Assembly: GCA_016874235.1 (NCBI GenBank)
Contig: VGUJ01000001.1
Location: 209,097 to 273,096, forward strand
Reading direction: 5' to 3'
Origin: Gammaproteobacteria bacterium
Lineage (GTDB): Bacteria > Pseudomonadota > Gammaproteobacteria > Steroidobacterales > Steroidobacteraceae
DNA length: 64,000 bases
The position numbers and the translations under genes were made by a program. A model generated the notes under the pieces. It did not search any database, was not told the origin of the DNA, and saw only the letters and a list, made by a program, of their open reading frames with translations. Position 1 is the first letter of the stretch; each line of letters starts with the position of its first letter. This document shows, one piece after another, positions 41,562-51,085 of the stretch.

Positions 41562-42427
41562 GAGGGCGAGTGTGTCACTGCTCGCTCTCGCCAGGCGACA
41601 TACAGGCCGGCCGCAATGATGAGCGACGCTCCGCTCAGCATGATCCCGCCCGGCAGCACGGCCCAAGCCACCCAGTCGATCGCGATTCCCCAAAGCAGGG
41701 CCGTGTACTCGATCGGCGCGACCACGGCCGCCGGCGCATGGCGAAAGGCCTCGGTGATGTAGTGCTGACCTGCCGCCCCCAAGCCTCCGACCGCCACGAT
41801 GAGCCACCAATCGGTGGGACGGATGGACACCCAGCCCGGCGCGGCGAGCGCGCCTGCCACGAGCGTAACAATCATCAAGAAGGTGAACACCATGGTCGAG
41901 GAGCGCTCGGTGCGCGTGAGGATGCGTGCCGTGATCGCTGCGAGGGCGTAACAGAGCGCAGAGGCTGCCGCAGCGAGGCCCGCGATCAGCGGCAGACCAT
42001 CGGGGCGAGGTCTGAGGATGACGATCACACCGACGAGTCCGATCACGATCGCGAGCCAACGTCCGCCGTCGACTTTCTCACCGAGCCACCACGCGGCAAG
42101 GGCCGCGATCAACAAGGGGGCGGCCATGTAGATCGAGTAGACCGAGGCGAGCGGCGCCTCGCGCAGCGCGAGCACGAAGGTCGCCAGCATGATGATGCCG
42201 AGGATGCCGCGCACGAGATGCAGTCCGAAACGCGAGGGCTTGAGCTCGCGAAGGCGACCCGAGTACCACAGCGGAAGGATCACGAAAGGTAACGAGGCTG
42301 CGCCCCGAATCGCGGTCACCTGCATCGGCGGGTAATGCGCCGCGAATAATTTGAGCAGCGCATCCATAAAAGAAAACGCTGCAACGGCGATGAACATCGC
42401 CGTGACGCCTCGACCGCTGGTCGTCAT
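41558..42427 (-). CDS. EamA/DMT family exporter (second of two)
   Basis: 289 residues with ten predicted transmembrane helices arranged as two EamA repeats (begins AMFIAVAAFSFMDALLKLFA; second repeat near CYALAAITARIL). It is distinct in sequence from the neighbouring EamA gene, so not a recent tandem copy. The ATG overlaps the stop of the amidohydrolase gene by four bases and its own stop overlaps the next EamA gene by four, so the three are translated together. The two proteins might work as a pair or as independent exporters. Confidence 0.85.
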   Translation of the reverse strand: MTTSGRGVTAMFIAVAAFSFMDALLKLFAAHYPPMQVTAIRGAASLPFVILPLWYSGRLRELKPSRFGLHLVRGILGIIMLATFVLALREAPLASVYSIYMAAPLLIAALAAWWLGEKVDGGRWLAIVIGLVGVIVILRPRPDGLPLIAGLAAAASALCYALAAITARILTRTERSSTMVFTFLMIVTLVAGALAAPGWVSIRPTDWWLIVAVGGLGAAGQHYITEAFRHAPAAVVAPIEYTALLWGIAIDWVAWAVLPGGIMLSGASLIIAAGLYVAWRERAVTHSPS

Positions 42428-43776
42428 CGGATGGAGCTCGCCGCTCCGCTTTTGACTACTTCGCCACCTTTCAGCACGACGCTGACGCGCTCGAGCGCGC
42501 GGATATCAACCAGCGGGTCGTCATCGACGGCGATCAGATCGGCATAGGCGCCGACTGCGAGCGTACCGACTTGGCCAGCGAGACCCAGCGCATCGGCCCC
42601 GTTGATCGTCGCAGCCTGAATGGCCTGCATGGGTGTCATGCCGTAGCGCACCATCACGGCAAGCTGCTTGGCGTTGTCACCATGCGGGTAAATGCCTGCG
42701 TCGGTGCCAAGCGTCATGCGGATGCCCGCCTTTAATGCACGCTCAAAGTTACGTCGCTGGATTTCACCGATCATCGCATCCTTACGGATGAATTCAGGCA
42801 GCTCGCCGCGACGTTTCGACTCGCTCTGCGTGTAGTCGGTGTTGTAGATATCCATCGAGAAGTAAACTTTGTACTTCTTCGCAAGCTCGAGACCTTCGTC
42901 GTCAATGAGGCTAGCGTGTTCGATGGAGTCGACTCCCGCGCGCAACGCCACCTTGATTCCGCTTGCACCGTGGGCATGTACCGCGACTTTGCGGCCGTGC
43001 ATCCGCGCTTCGTCGACGAGCGCGGCGACTTCTTCGGGCGTGAACTGCTGCATGCCAGGCTGCGTTCCTTTTGAGAAGACGCCTCCCGTGCCGCAATACT
43101 TGATGACGTCGGCGCCATAGCGCACGTTTTGTCGGACCGCCTTTCTCACTTCATCGGGACCATCCGCGGTGCCGAGAGAGGTTTGTCGGAATTCGGGCGC
43201 AAGCAAGTTACTGCCGCAGTGTCCGCCGGTGATACCGATGCCGGGTCCTGAGACGATGAGGCGTGGCCCGATGACGTCTCCCGCGTTGATGGCGTCGCGC
43301 AGTGCGACGTCCGCATAACCGTCGGCGCCGAGATTTCGCACAGTCGTGAATCCGGCGAGCAGGGTACGACGCGCATGGGCGGCACCGATCAGTGCGAGAC
43401 GAGGAATCGAGAGACCGAGACGCTCGTAACGCAGGATCGTCGGGTCCGAGGTGAGGTGGGTATGGGTGTCGATCAGGCCGGGAAGCACCGTCGAGCGCGA
43501 GAGGTCGAGGACCTGCGGGCAGCCTTGAACCGCAGCGTCACCGGCCGGGGACACGCCTGAGATGCGATCCCCTGCGATACGGATGATCTGATTGCGCAAC
43601 ACGGCGCCACGCTCGGGGTCGATCAGACGACCGACATTCAAGGCAACGCTGCAGGGGGGTGCGGCGAGGGCCGGCGGAGTCTGGGCCCCTGTTTCTAACC
43701 CGCTCAAACCGATCGCGAGCAGAACCACGAGCGGAGTAGCACGACGACGGACACGGCATGTGAGAAAGGTTTTCAT
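42424..43776 (-). CDS. Secreted metal-dependent amidohydrolase (dipeptidase/prolidase-like)
   Basis: 450 residues with a signal peptide (hydrophobic 16-28, cleavage near TGAQT). TIM-barrel amidohydrolase motifs: PGLIDTHTHL (metal site), DVIKYCGTGG (probable carboxylated Lys), VAVHAHG, SIEHAS and LGTDAGIYPHGDN. This is the imidazolonepropionase-like/Sgx9260-type branch, whose members cleave Xaa-Pro, Xaa-Arg or Xaa-Lys dipeptides or related amides. Periplasmic location plus two EamA genes in the same operon suggest processing of small amino-acid derivatives outside the membrane. The exact substrate is not readable. Confidence 0.85.
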   Translation of the reverse strand: MKTFLTCRVRRRATPLVVLLAIGLSGLETGAQTPPALAAPPCSVALNVGRLIDPERGAVLRNQIIRIAGDRISGVSPAGDAAVQGCPQVLDLSRSTVLPGLIDTHTHLTSDPTILRYERLGLSIPRLALIGAAHARRTLLAGFTTVRNLGADGYADVALRDAINAGDVIGPRLIVSGPGIGITGGHCGSNLLAPEFRQTSLGTADGPDEVRKAVRQNVRYGADVIKYCGTGGVFSKGTQPGMQQFTPEEVAALVDEARMHGRKVAVHAHGASGIKVALRAGVDSIEHASLIDDEGLELAKKYKVYFSMDIYNTDYTQSESKRRGELPEFIRKDAMIGEIQRRNFERALKAGIRMTLGTDAGIYPHGDNAKQLAVMVRYGMTPMQAIQAATINGADALGLAGQVGTLAVGAYADLIAVDDDPLVDIRALERVSVVLKGGEVVKSGAASSIR

Positions 43777-43854
43777 TGGCGCGGATCATAGAATACGGGG
43801 ATGGCCGCTTCGTCGCATTTGTACAAAAAATACCCAAAAAAGCGATTAATAACG

Positions 43855-43874
43855 ACTAGTAAATTTGGTCTAGT
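43855..43874. promoter_or_regulatory. Inverted repeat upstream of the MarR-like gene
   Basis: ACTAG-N10-CTAGT in an unusually AT-rich 200-base gap (43777-43978) between the divergent amidohydrolase and MarR-like genes. Half-site length and spacing would suit a winged-helix dimer. Apart from a short hairpin (43925-43943) nothing else stands out in the gap. Confidence 0.35.
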
Positions 43875-43978
43875 TTGCCGCACAAGAGTTTTAGAGTCGG
43901 TTAAGGTTCGAAAATTTATAAAACGACCCGTTTAGGAAGGGTCTGGATTAAAAAAACAAATAGTCGGAGCTTCCATCA

Positions 43979-44302
43979 GTGGACTCTTTGAGTAGATCGG
44001 CTCGGGCCAGTCAATTAAAGCCCGAACCGCTTGTGCGCCACCTTCATCTCATCCCGGCGTTGGTGCTCGCGGCCCAGCATGAATCGGTGTCGATTTCCGA
44101 GCTGGTCATGGTGCTGCGCTTTAACGGGTTAGGGGGAGATCGCGCCTGCCGCAAGCTCATCCATCGTCTCCATCGACTCAATCTGCTCGTCATCGAGGTG
44201 GGTCAGCGGGATGACCGGCGTGAAAAGTCCGTCCGAATCTCAACCGAAACCCGCCAAGTTTTGGCGGAGCTTCGCGCTTATCTCGACTCGATCGCGCTCT
44301 AG
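43979..44302 (+). CDS. Small MarR-like winged-helix regulator
   Basis: 107 residues from a GTG at 43979 (CGGAG about 11 bases upstream). It has a helical, winged-helix-like layout: HESVSISELVMVLRFNG, then a probable recognition helix near ACRKLIHRLHRLNLL, and a wing with QRDDRREKSVRISTE, resembling the MarR wing consensus. It is shorter than normal MarR proteins (about 140), lacking most of the outer dimerisation helices. No ligand site is visible. It is divergent from the amidohydrolase-exporter operon and could control it. The family call is tentative. Confidence 0.55.
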   Translation: MDSLSRSARASQLKPEPLVRHLHLIPALVLAAQHESVSISELVMVLRFNGLGGDRACRKLIHRLHRLNLLVIEVGQRDDRREKSVRISTETRQVLAELRAYLDSIAL

Positions 44303-44352
44303 AGTCGCTGGGTCGTCGGCGAAGGCGGTGGGCGGTATACGCCGAGGGTGAG

Positions 44353-45387
44353 TCAGGGTTCGTCGACGCTGTATCCGCGCGCGGTCATGCGCGCGATCAC
44401 GCCATTACGCCCAAACAGCTCGTCGATGGGGACGACCGCCAGTGCCACGTCGTGGTTCTCCACCGCTTCGACTGCGAGACGAAACCATCCATCCTCGAAC
44501 TGCTGACGGATCCCAGCGATTTTTGGACTTTGCTGAAGGGCCGACCAGCACGCCTCGCGCTGCTCCGAGGCACTCGGTGAGCGCAGTCGGTCGATATCAC
44601 CCACCGACCAAGCTTCGGCTTTGCGCCGCGCAGCGTCCAAGTCGCTTTCCATCCGCGAGAGCGTCGAGCGGATACAGGCAAGCTCTGCTTCTCTCGAGAT
44701 TTTGCCCACTTCCGCTAACGCGCCCTTGGGATCATCGATGACGATGGTGGGTACGACGATGGGGACTTTGCGCGACTTGGCGAGCTTCTCGACTTGCCGG
44801 CTGACATCGTTACGACCGGTCAGTCCGCTACGGGAGAGGGCCTCACGCCAAAGCTCTCCGGCTGCGATCAGGGGGCGGTGTTTGAGCATGTCGCGCTCGC
44901 GTGGCGCATATTTCTGACGTAACGCTTCGAAACGTCCGAACACGTCGGGCGGGAGCACCTCCTCGAGCGACTGCTTATCCTCGTTTCCGCGCAGCTTTCG
45001 GTATTGCATGTAGAGCTGGACGGCCTTGATCGGTCCGATGTCTGCGTCGACGTCACTGCGCGCGGGAATGACCTGTTTGGCGCGCGACAGGACGTTTTCG
45101 ACTTCTCGCGAGCGCCACTGCAACTTCTTCGGGAGCGGGCTCAGGGTGCCGAGCAGGTACAAGGTGTTTTCGCCGTTGCGAACCTTCCAGAGCCCAGGGC
45201 CGGCGGCTTCGCCGATGATCGTGACCTCTTCGATTTCGTCTGCGACGTTCTCGGTGGGGGCGCCCCCCTCACGGGGAATGGAGTCGCCCGCGGGCTCGAG
45301 GATCGGGCTCGACGTTTGCGCCGATAGGCTGGCGGAGCTGAAGAGGGCCGCCAAGAGCCAAGGGAAAATGGATAGCGCGAGTTTCAT
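44353..45387 (-). CDS. TraB/GumN family exported protein
   Basis: 344 residues from the ATG at 45387; upstream codons in the longer frame do not look coding. A signal peptide ends near SLSAQ. The segment GLWKVRNGENTLYLLGTLSPLP is the TraB/GumN N-terminal motif, although the usual GTxH is GTLS here, so the histidine is lost. The C-terminal EDGWFRLAVEAVENHDVALAVVPIDELFGRNGV matches the family end, which normally reads G..HL.G. Function in this family is poorly defined; some are suggested to be Tiki-like metalloproteases, which would need the missing histidine. Single gene, divergent from the HNH gene. Confidence 0.7.
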   Translation of the reverse strand: MKLALSIFPWLLAALFSSASLSAQTSSPILEPAGDSIPREGGAPTENVADEIEEVTIIGEAAGPGLWKVRNGENTLYLLGTLSPLPKKLQWRSREVENVLSRAKQVIPARSDVDADIGPIKAVQLYMQYRKLRGNEDKQSLEEVLPPDVFGRFEALRQKYAPRERDMLKHRPLIAAGELWREALSRSGLTGRNDVSRQVEKLAKSRKVPIVVPTIVIDDPKGALAEVGKISREAELACIRSTLSRMESDLDAARRKAEAWSVGDIDRLRSPSASEQREACWSALQQSPKIAGIRQQFEDGWFRLAVEAVENHDVALAVVPIDELFGRNGVIARMTARGYSVDEP

Positions 45388-45472
45388 CGTGAGTGCAATT
45401 AGGACCCGTCGACCGACGGCGAGTTCGGAACCGTTGAATGTTGTAACAAAACTACCGTAAATTACATCGGAG

Positions 45473-46126
45473 ATGTCGAGTTTGGACCACGAAGAGTTCG
45501 GTATCGTTGCGCGCCCTGCGGAAGGGGTATCGCTGCACCAGCATGTGCTGCGAACCGATGTCGCCGGCATGCCCCTCGAATGGATCGACTATCGCGAAGC
45601 CGCTCGGCTCTATCACCAGGAGCAAATCGCCTACACCTGCGGTACGCCCCTGTTCCGGCTGTTCGGCGGAACCAATGCCCTGACGGGTCGACGTACCGTC
45701 CTTGAGGTTAATTCGATCATCGCGACGGTCGGGCAGAGTGGTAACCCGGGCCATCTGCGCAACGACTACGTTCCTCCCCTCAATAATCAGACACTGTTCA
45801 GGCGCGACGCCTTCCTGTGTTTGTACTGCGGGGACCGGTTCTCGACCCGAGACCTCTCGCGTGATCACGTGCGTCCCTTTAGCCAGGGTGGCCGTGACGT
45901 CTGGACCAACGTCGTGACCGCTTGTCGCCGTTGCAACAACTACAAGGCTTGGCGAACCCCTGAGCAGGCCAAGATGCAGCTGCTGGCCGTGCCGTTTACG
46001 CCAACCTATGCGGAATACATTTTTTTGAAAGGTCGTCGCGTACTCTTCGATCAAATGGAGTATCTGCTGGCGCATTTCCCGCGCAGCAGTCCGTTGCACG
46101 GGCGAATCAAGCACCTGATGGCCTGA
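45473..46126 (+). CDS. HNH endonuclease domain protein
   Basis: 217 residues. The C-terminal half has a classical HNH with two zinc-ribbon pairs: CLYCGDRF, then SRDHVRPFSQGGRDVWTNVV, then CRRCNNYKAWR. A conserved N-terminal domain contains GMPLEWIDYREAARLYH. An internal ATG at residue 33, just before that conserved segment, is an alternative start because the first ATG has no good ribosome site. This chromosomal family is widespread in proteobacteria as a single gene and is not tied to phages. Role unknown, possibly repair. A 5'-3' exonuclease gene follows after 47 bases. Confidence 0.85.
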   Translation: MSSLDHEEFGIVARPAEGVSLHQHVLRTDVAGMPLEWIDYREAARLYHQEQIAYTCGTPLFRLFGGTNALTGRRTVLEVNSIIATVGQSGNPGHLRNDYVPPLNNQTLFRRDAFLCLYCGDRFSTRDLSRDHVRPFSQGGRDVWTNVVTACRRCNNYKAWRTPEQAKMQLLAVPFTPTYAEYIFLKGRRVLFDQMEYLLAHFPRSSPLHGRIKHLMA

Positions 46127-46173
46127 CGGCCTTATAAGGCGTCCCGGTGGCGTCGCGGTCGGTACAATGAAGC

Positions 46174-47073
46174 GTGCTCTATCTCGTCGACGCTTCGGTG
46201 TACGTCTTTCGTGCGTATTACTCCCTACCTCCCGACATGGTGGATCAAGAGGGTAATCCGGTTCATGCGCTATTCGGATTCGCCCGATTTCTCGGCGACC
46301 TCGTGGAGCGCGCCAAGCCTCGCTACCTTGCCGTAGCATTTGACGAAAGCCTCGCCACATCGTTTCGCAATCGAATCGATCCGTCATATAAGACGAACCG
46401 CGAGCCGGCTCCCCCGGATCTCAAGTTACAGTTCGAACGCTGCAGGGAGTTTTGTCGGCATCTGGGTGTCGCGCACTTCGGTAGTGGCGAGTATGAGGCC
46501 GATGACATCATCGGTACCTTGCATGCGCGTTTTCGCGCAGCCGGTATGCCTGCGACGGTGGTGACGCGGGATAAAGATCTCGCACAACTCATCCGTGAAG
46601 GCGACATCTATTGGAATTACACAGAGAATCAGCGGCTCACCTACGATCAAATCGAGGCGCATTTCGGTGTTGTGCCCGAACGATATGCCGATTACCTCGC
46701 CTTGACGGGCGATGCCGTCGACAACATCCGCGGTGTGCCGGGCGTGGGCCCCAAGACGGCCGCTGCGCTGCTTCGCGATTTTGTGTCGCTCGAAGAGCTG
46801 TACGACAATCTGGATGCCGTTGCCCGGCTTCCGATTCGCGGTGCGGCCAAGTTGCCCGAGAAACTCGAGCGTCATCGCGATGATGCGTTCCTGGCTCGCC
46901 GTCTTACGGAGATCGTCCGCGACATGCCCATCGAGGTCGATCAAAACGCCCTGCGTCCGCGAGCGCCCGATCTCGATTCCTTGAGTGCATTCTTCGATCG
47001 ACAGAACTTCGGACCGACGTTGCGCAAGCAGGGTGAGCGACTTGCCGCGTTGGCTGGCATCACGGTCGGGTGA
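46174..47073 (+). CDS. 5'-3' exonuclease / flap endonuclease (PolA N-domain paralogue)
   Basis: 299 residues from a GTG at 46174. It is the size of a free PolA 5'-nuclease domain: it starts MLYLVDASVYVFRAYYSLP and contains FDESLATSFRNRIDPSYKTNR (helical-arch region), YEADDIIGTL, TRDKDLAQL and the helix-three-turn GDAVDNIRGVPGVGPKTAA. Metal-binding acids of the FEN family appear complete. The cell therefore has two such activities, here and in PolA. It might process Okazaki flaps or repair ends with the HNH protein upstream. It is followed by an LpxL-like gene after seven bases. Confidence 0.88.
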   Translation: MLYLVDASVYVFRAYYSLPPDMVDQEGNPVHALFGFARFLGDLVERAKPRYLAVAFDESLATSFRNRIDPSYKTNREPAPPDLKLQFERCREFCRHLGVAHFGSGEYEADDIIGTLHARFRAAGMPATVVTRDKDLAQLIREGDIYWNYTENQRLTYDQIEAHFGVVPERYADYLALTGDAVDNIRGVPGVGPKTAAALLRDFVSLEELYDNLDAVARLPIRGAAKLPEKLERHRDDAFLARRLTEIVRDMPIEVDQNALRPRAPDLDSLSAFFDRQNFGPTLRKQGERLAALAGITVG

Positions 47074-47080
47074 TGAATGT

Positions 47081-47980
47081 ATGAATTGGCGTTTTTATTT
47101 TCCTCAGCGTTGGCCGATGTGGGCGGCGTTGTGGATGCTCAAGTCACTCGCGCGTCGCGACTATCCCGCGTCGCTACGATTCGGCAGACGACTCGGCGAG
47201 TTCGCCAGACGACTTCCCTTGCCTCAGAAAAAAGTCGTGCGCCGCAACATCGAGTTGTGTTTCCCGGAGATGCCCCACGCGCAGCGTCAGCGTCTTTTGG
47301 AGCGTCATTTTTGTGAGGCGGGCATCTCGTTACCCGAGACGGCGCTGGCGTGGTTCATGCCGCGTGAGCACTTACTCTCTCTTGTTCGCTTTGAAGGTCT
47401 CGATGAGTTCGATCGGCTGGTCGCATCGGGTCGAGGCGTAATATTGCTGGCGGCGCATTTCACCACGCTCGAGATCGGCGCACGCTTCATCACCGCTGCG
47501 CGTAAAGTCCACGCTGTTTATAAACCGTCCAGTGATCCGCTACTCAGCGAGTTTTTTAGAAAGTATCGAGGTGCAGTCGCTGCCAGCATGATCGCGAGCG
47601 ATGACATTCGCGCCATGGTGCGTGTGCTGAAGGCGGGTGGAGCGGTGTGGTACGCACCCGATCAGGCATTTAGAGCCAAAGGCGCGGAGATGGTGCCGTT
47701 TTTCGGTATCCCGGTTGCGACGAATACCGCGACGTCTCGGCTCGCGCGACTGACCGGTGCAGCCGTGCTGCCTTATTTCGTCGAGCGTTTACCGGGCGAG
47801 GAGGGTTACGTCGTGCGTATCGGGCCGGCACTCGAAAACTTCCCCGGTCCCGACAGCGTGTCCGACACACTCCGCCATCACGAATTGATCGAGGCCGAGA
47901 TTCGACGCCTACCCGCGCAATATCTTTGGCTGCACAAGCGATTCAAGGGTTTGGGTCCGGAGTATCCTGTCCGTTACTGA
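47081..47980 (+). CDS. LpxL/HtrB-type lipid A acyltransferase
   Basis: 299 residues from the ATG at 47081; the longer frame overlaps the exonuclease gene. Lysophospholipid acyltransferase fold with the HX4E motif in AAHFTTLEIG, then YKPSSDPLL, WYAPDQAFRAKGAEMVPFFG and PATNTATSRLA-type segments known from LpxL/LpxM. It adds a secondary acyl chain (usually laurate) to Kdo2-lipid A at the inner membrane. LpxL, LpxM and LpxP cannot be separated with confidence here. The N-terminal hydrophobic stretch (WPMWAALWMLKSLA) serves as membrane anchor. Confidence 0.88.
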   Translation: MNWRFYFPQRWPMWAALWMLKSLARRDYPASLRFGRRLGEFARRLPLPQKKVVRRNIELCFPEMPHAQRQRLLERHFCEAGISLPETALAWFMPREHLLSLVRFEGLDEFDRLVASGRGVILLAAHFTTLEIGARFITAARKVHAVYKPSSDPLLSEFFRKYRGAVAASMIASDDIRAMVRVLKAGGAVWYAPDQAFRAKGAEMVPFFGIPVATNTATSRLARLTGAAVLPYFVERLPGEEGYVVRIGPALENFPGPDSVSDTLRHHELIEAEIRRLPAQYLWLHKRFKGLGPEYPVRY

Positions 47981-47996
47981 ACTTCAGGGTTGATCG

Positions 47997-49958
47997 ATGA
48001 GCCAGAACAACATTGAGTCGGTACTGCACGAGGCAAGAGTCTTTCCCGCCAATCCGCAATTTGCGCGCGAGGCGCGCATTGGGGATCAAGACCTCGCCGC
48101 CCTGCATCGGCGAGCCGAGTCTGACCCCATCGGCTATTGGAGCGATCTTGCGCGATCGGAGATCACTTGGCGCAAGCCTTTCACACAGACGCTCGATGAC
48201 TCTACAGCGCCCAACTATCGATGGTTCGCCGATGGCGAGCTCAATGTGTCGTTCAACTGTCTCGATGTACATCTCGCCGAGAATGCGAATCGAACTGCGA
48301 TTGTTTTCGAAGGTGAGCCGGGCGATGTTCGGCGTCTGACTTATCGGCAATTGCATACCGAGGTGTGTCGATTCGCCAATGCGCTGAAGGCGAGGGGCAT
48401 TCTTCGGGGTGACCGAGTGGTGATTTACATGCCTCTCGTCCCCGAGGCGGTGATCGCCATGCAGGCCTGCGCTCGCATCGGCGCAATCCATTCGGTCGTG
48501 TTCGGCGGCTTCTCGGCGGTTTCTTTGAAAGACCGTATCGAAGATGCCGGTGCGCGTTGCGTCATCACGGCAGACGGTGGGCGACGAGGCGGTAACGTCA
48601 TCGAGCTCAAGGCGGCCACCGATAAAGCGCTCACCGAGGGTTGTCCCACGGTCGAGTCGGTATTTGTGCTGCAACGCACGGGTGAATCCGTGCCGATGCA
48701 GGCAGGCCGCGATATCTGGTGGCACGAGGCGATCTCCGGCATCTCCGATCAGTGTGAGCCCGAGTGGGTCGACGCCGAGCATCCGCTCTTCTTGTTGTAC
48801 ACCTCGGGTTCCACCGGACGGCCGAAAGGCATCCAGCACTCGAGCGCCGGCTATTTACTCGGCGCCAAGATGACGAGTCGATGGGTCTTCGACCTGCGGA
48901 GCGACGACGTCTTTTGGTGTACGGCCGACGTGGGTTGGATCACCGGGCACAGCTACGTGGCCTACGGACCACTTGCTGCAGCAGCGACGATTGTGATGTA
49001 CGAGGGGGCGCCAACCTACCCGGATGGTGGCCGATTCTGGAGCATTTGTGAACGCCACGGCGTGACGGTGTTCTATACCGCGCCGACGGCGATTCGTGCG
49101 CTCATGAAACTCGGCGAAGATATTCCTGCGAATTACGATCTATCAAAGATCAGATTGCTTGGTAGTGTGGGGGAGCCGATCAACCCTGAAGCCTGGATGT
49201 GGTACCACCGCGTCATTGGGCAGGGGCGTTGTCCGATCGTCGATACGTGGTGGCAGACCGAAACGGGAGCGATCATGATTTCGCCGATTCCGGGTGTCAC
49301 TTCAACCAAACCGGGCTCCTGTACCCGGCCACTACCGGGCGTCTTCGCCGATATCGTCGATGACGAGGGGCGCAGTGTGACGACGCCGGATGCCGGCGGA
49401 TATCTCGTGATTCGCAAACCGTGGCCATCGATGCTGCGTACGATTTGGGGTGACAACGAGCGCTACCTCAAAACTTATTGGGAGAAGTTCCAGAACAAGT
49501 TCTATGTCGCAGGCGATAGCGCCCATCGCGATGCAGATGGATATTTTTGGATCATGGGCCGTATCGACGATGTGCTCAACGTCGCCGGTCACCGTCTCGG
49601 TACGATGGAAATCGAGTCGGCTCTGGTGGCGCATCCTCGTATCGCCGAAGCGGCGGTGGTGGGCAAGCAGCACGAGATCAAGGGCGAATCGGTGTTTGCG
49701 TTCGTGGTGTGCCGCGGCGCGAGACCGACTGGCGATACTCGCGCGTTCGAAAAAGAGCTGCGAGATTGGGTCACCGAGCAGCTCGGAGCCATCGCCAAAC
49801 CCGATGACATCCGCTTCGCCGAGAATCTTCCGAAAACCCGATCGGGAAAGATCATGCGTCGCTTGTTGCGCGCCATTGCTCGTGGGGAGCCCATTACTCA
49901 GGACGTGAGTACCCTTGAGAACCCGGCCATCATCGACCAGTTACGCGGCCTCGGCTGA
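47997..49958 (+). CDS. acs: Acetyl-CoA synthetase
   Basis: 653 residues, full length. ANL superfamily motifs: [15 protein letters not shown] (A3 loop), [10 protein letters not shown], the [20 protein letters not shown] hinge region, and the catalytic lysine in [17 protein letters not shown], the site controlled by acetylation in known enzymes. It activates acetate to acetyl-CoA through acetyl-AMP. The start [16 protein letters not shown] with AGGG upstream is standard. The 3' end overlaps the convergent GlpQ-like gene by 29 bases, an unusual tail-to-tail overlap that leaves no space for a separate terminator. Confidence 0.96.
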   Translation: MSQNNIESVLHEARVFPANPQFAREARIGDQDLAALHRRAESDPIGYWSDLARSEITWRKPFTQTLDDSTAPNYRWFADGELNVSFNCLDVHLAENANRTAIVFEGEPGDVRRLTYRQLHTEVCRFANALKARGILRGDRVVIYMPLVPEAVIAMQACARIGAIHSVVFGGFSAVSLKDRIEDAGARCVITADGGRRGGNVIELKAATDKALTEGCPTVESVFVLQRTGESVPMQAGRDIWWHEAISGISDQCEPEWVDAEHPLFLLYTSGSTGRPKGIQHSSAGYLLGAKMTSRWVFDLRSDDVFWCTADVGWITGHSYVAYGPLAAAATIVMYEGAPTYPDGGRFWSICERHGVTVFYTAPTAIRALMKLGEDIPANYDLSKIRLLGSVGEPINPEAWMWYHRVIGQGRCPIVDTWWQTETGAIMISPIPGVTSTKPGSCTRPLPGVFADIVDDEGRSVTTPDAGGYLVIRKPWPSMLRTIWGDNERYLKTYWEKFQNKFYVAGDSAHRDADGYFWIMGRIDDVLNVAGHRLGTMEIESALVAHPRIAEAAVVGKQHEIKGESVFAFVVCRGARPTGDTRAFEKELRDWVTEQLGAIAKPDDIRFAENLPKTRSGKIMRRLLRAIARGEPITQDVSTLENPAIIDQLRGLG

Positions 49959-51039
49959 ATGCGGCGATCGCCGTATCGGGAAAATCCGTGAAGACGGCAT
50001 CGACACCGAGTTCGGCAAACGCTCGATACTCGGCTGCAGGGTTGCCACCATAATCGGCGGCAAGCTGGTGGGCTTCGTTACGAAACGTCCACGGATGAAC
50101 CTGCAAGCCTGCAGCGTGAGCCAATCGAACGAACTCGGTCGGCGCGACGACGCGTCGGCTGCGCTCCGTCGTGTCGGTGGTGTCCGTGCGACGTGTGCCG
50201 ATCAGATGGCGTTTCCAGGGACCCAAACCATCGACGTACTCACGAAATGCGAGGAAGGTCTCGGGTCGTGTGAAATCCTGCGGAATATCGCCTTGAGAAT
50301 AGAGGTTGCACGTGCCTGCTGAGCTCCAGCGCGGCCGAGGGGCGACGCTGCCGTCATCGCGAAGTTCGCCGCCGTCCAGCAACTGGATGAGTCGCACGTC
50401 GGTTCGCGATCGCAGCCAACGCAGGTTTCCCGACTCGAACGACTGAATGAACACGGGTGAGTCGCGAGTCGTCCAACCCACCGAAGCAAGCGTCTCGAGT
50501 AATCGAGACTCGAGCGGAAGCCCCAGCTCGCAATGCCAAGTCGGATGCTTAGTCTCCGGATAGATACCGATCGTCCGTCCGCGCGCCTTCGACTCGCGCT
50601 GGGCGAGATCGATGATCTCCTCGAGGGTCGGGATCAGGAATTGACCATCGAATTCTTTGGAACGATCGGTTCGCGGTTGTATCGCGCGGAGCGTGCGTAA
50701 CTCGGCGAGCGTGAAATCAACGGTGAACCAGCCGGTCACCGTCATGCCGTCGAGGATCAGAGTTCGTTTTCGGTCGGCGAACTCGGGACGATTTGCGACG
50801 TCCGTCGTGGTTCCGATTTCAGGCTCATGACGCGCGACGAGGTGCCCGTCACGGGTTGCGACCAGATCGGGCTCGATGAAGTCGGCGCCCATCTCGATGG
50901 CAAGTCGATACGACTCGAGCGTGTGCTCCGGTCGATAGCCGGAGGCTCCGCGATGGGCGATGACGAGCGGGGCGGCCACCGTGTTCACGGTGACGACCAT
51001 TGACAAAAGAACGCCAAACAAGCTGCCCATGCTACGCAT
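49930..51039 (-). CDS. Periplasmic glycerophosphodiester phosphodiesterase (GlpQ-like)
   Basis: 369 residues with a signal peptide ([20 protein letters not shown]). GDPD motifs: [14 protein letters not shown] (catalytic His), [21 protein letters not shown] (metal and second His), [10 protein letters not shown], and a C-terminal HPWTFR and [10 protein letters not shown]. It hydrolyses deacylated phospholipids to glycerol-3-phosphate and an alcohol. The length and Ca-site-like insertion match periplasmic GlpQ rather than cytosolic UgpQ. No glpT is nearby. It overlaps acs tail-to-tail. Confidence 0.92.
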   Translation of the reverse strand: MRSMGSLFGVLLSMVVTVNTVAAPLVIAHRGASGYRPEHTLESYRLAIEMGADFIEPDLVATRDGHLVARHEPEIGTTTDVANRPEFADRKRTLILDGMTVTGWFTVDFTLAELRTLRAIQPRTDRSKEFDGQFLIPTLEEIIDLAQRESKARGRTIGIYPETKHPTWHCELGLPLESRLLETLASVGWTTRDSPVFIQSFESGNLRWLRSRTDVRLIQLLDGGELRDDGSVAPRPRWSSAGTCNLYSQGDIPQDFTRPETFLAFREYVDGLGPWKRHLIGTRRTDTTDTTERSRRVVAPTEFVRLAHAAGLQVHPWTFRNEAHQLAADYGGNPAAEYRAFAELGVDAVFTDFPDTAIAAFSRGRVTGR

Positions 51040-51085
51040 GGCTCGAGCCTACGAAACTTGCGTGACGAAGAGGTGACGTCGAGTG

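Noticed and set aside
43925..43943. Small hairpin upstream of the MarR-like gene considered as a terminator
   Set aside because: Only five base pairs and no U-run on either strand; more likely part of the 5' leader.
45452..46387. 311-residue minus-strand open frame over the HNH and exonuclease genes
   Set aside because: Runs antisense through two well-supported genes, including the HNH motif; no recognisable protein pattern.
47943..48839. 298-residue minus-strand open frame antisense to acs
   Set aside because: acs is full length and intact on the other strand; nothing supports a second gene.
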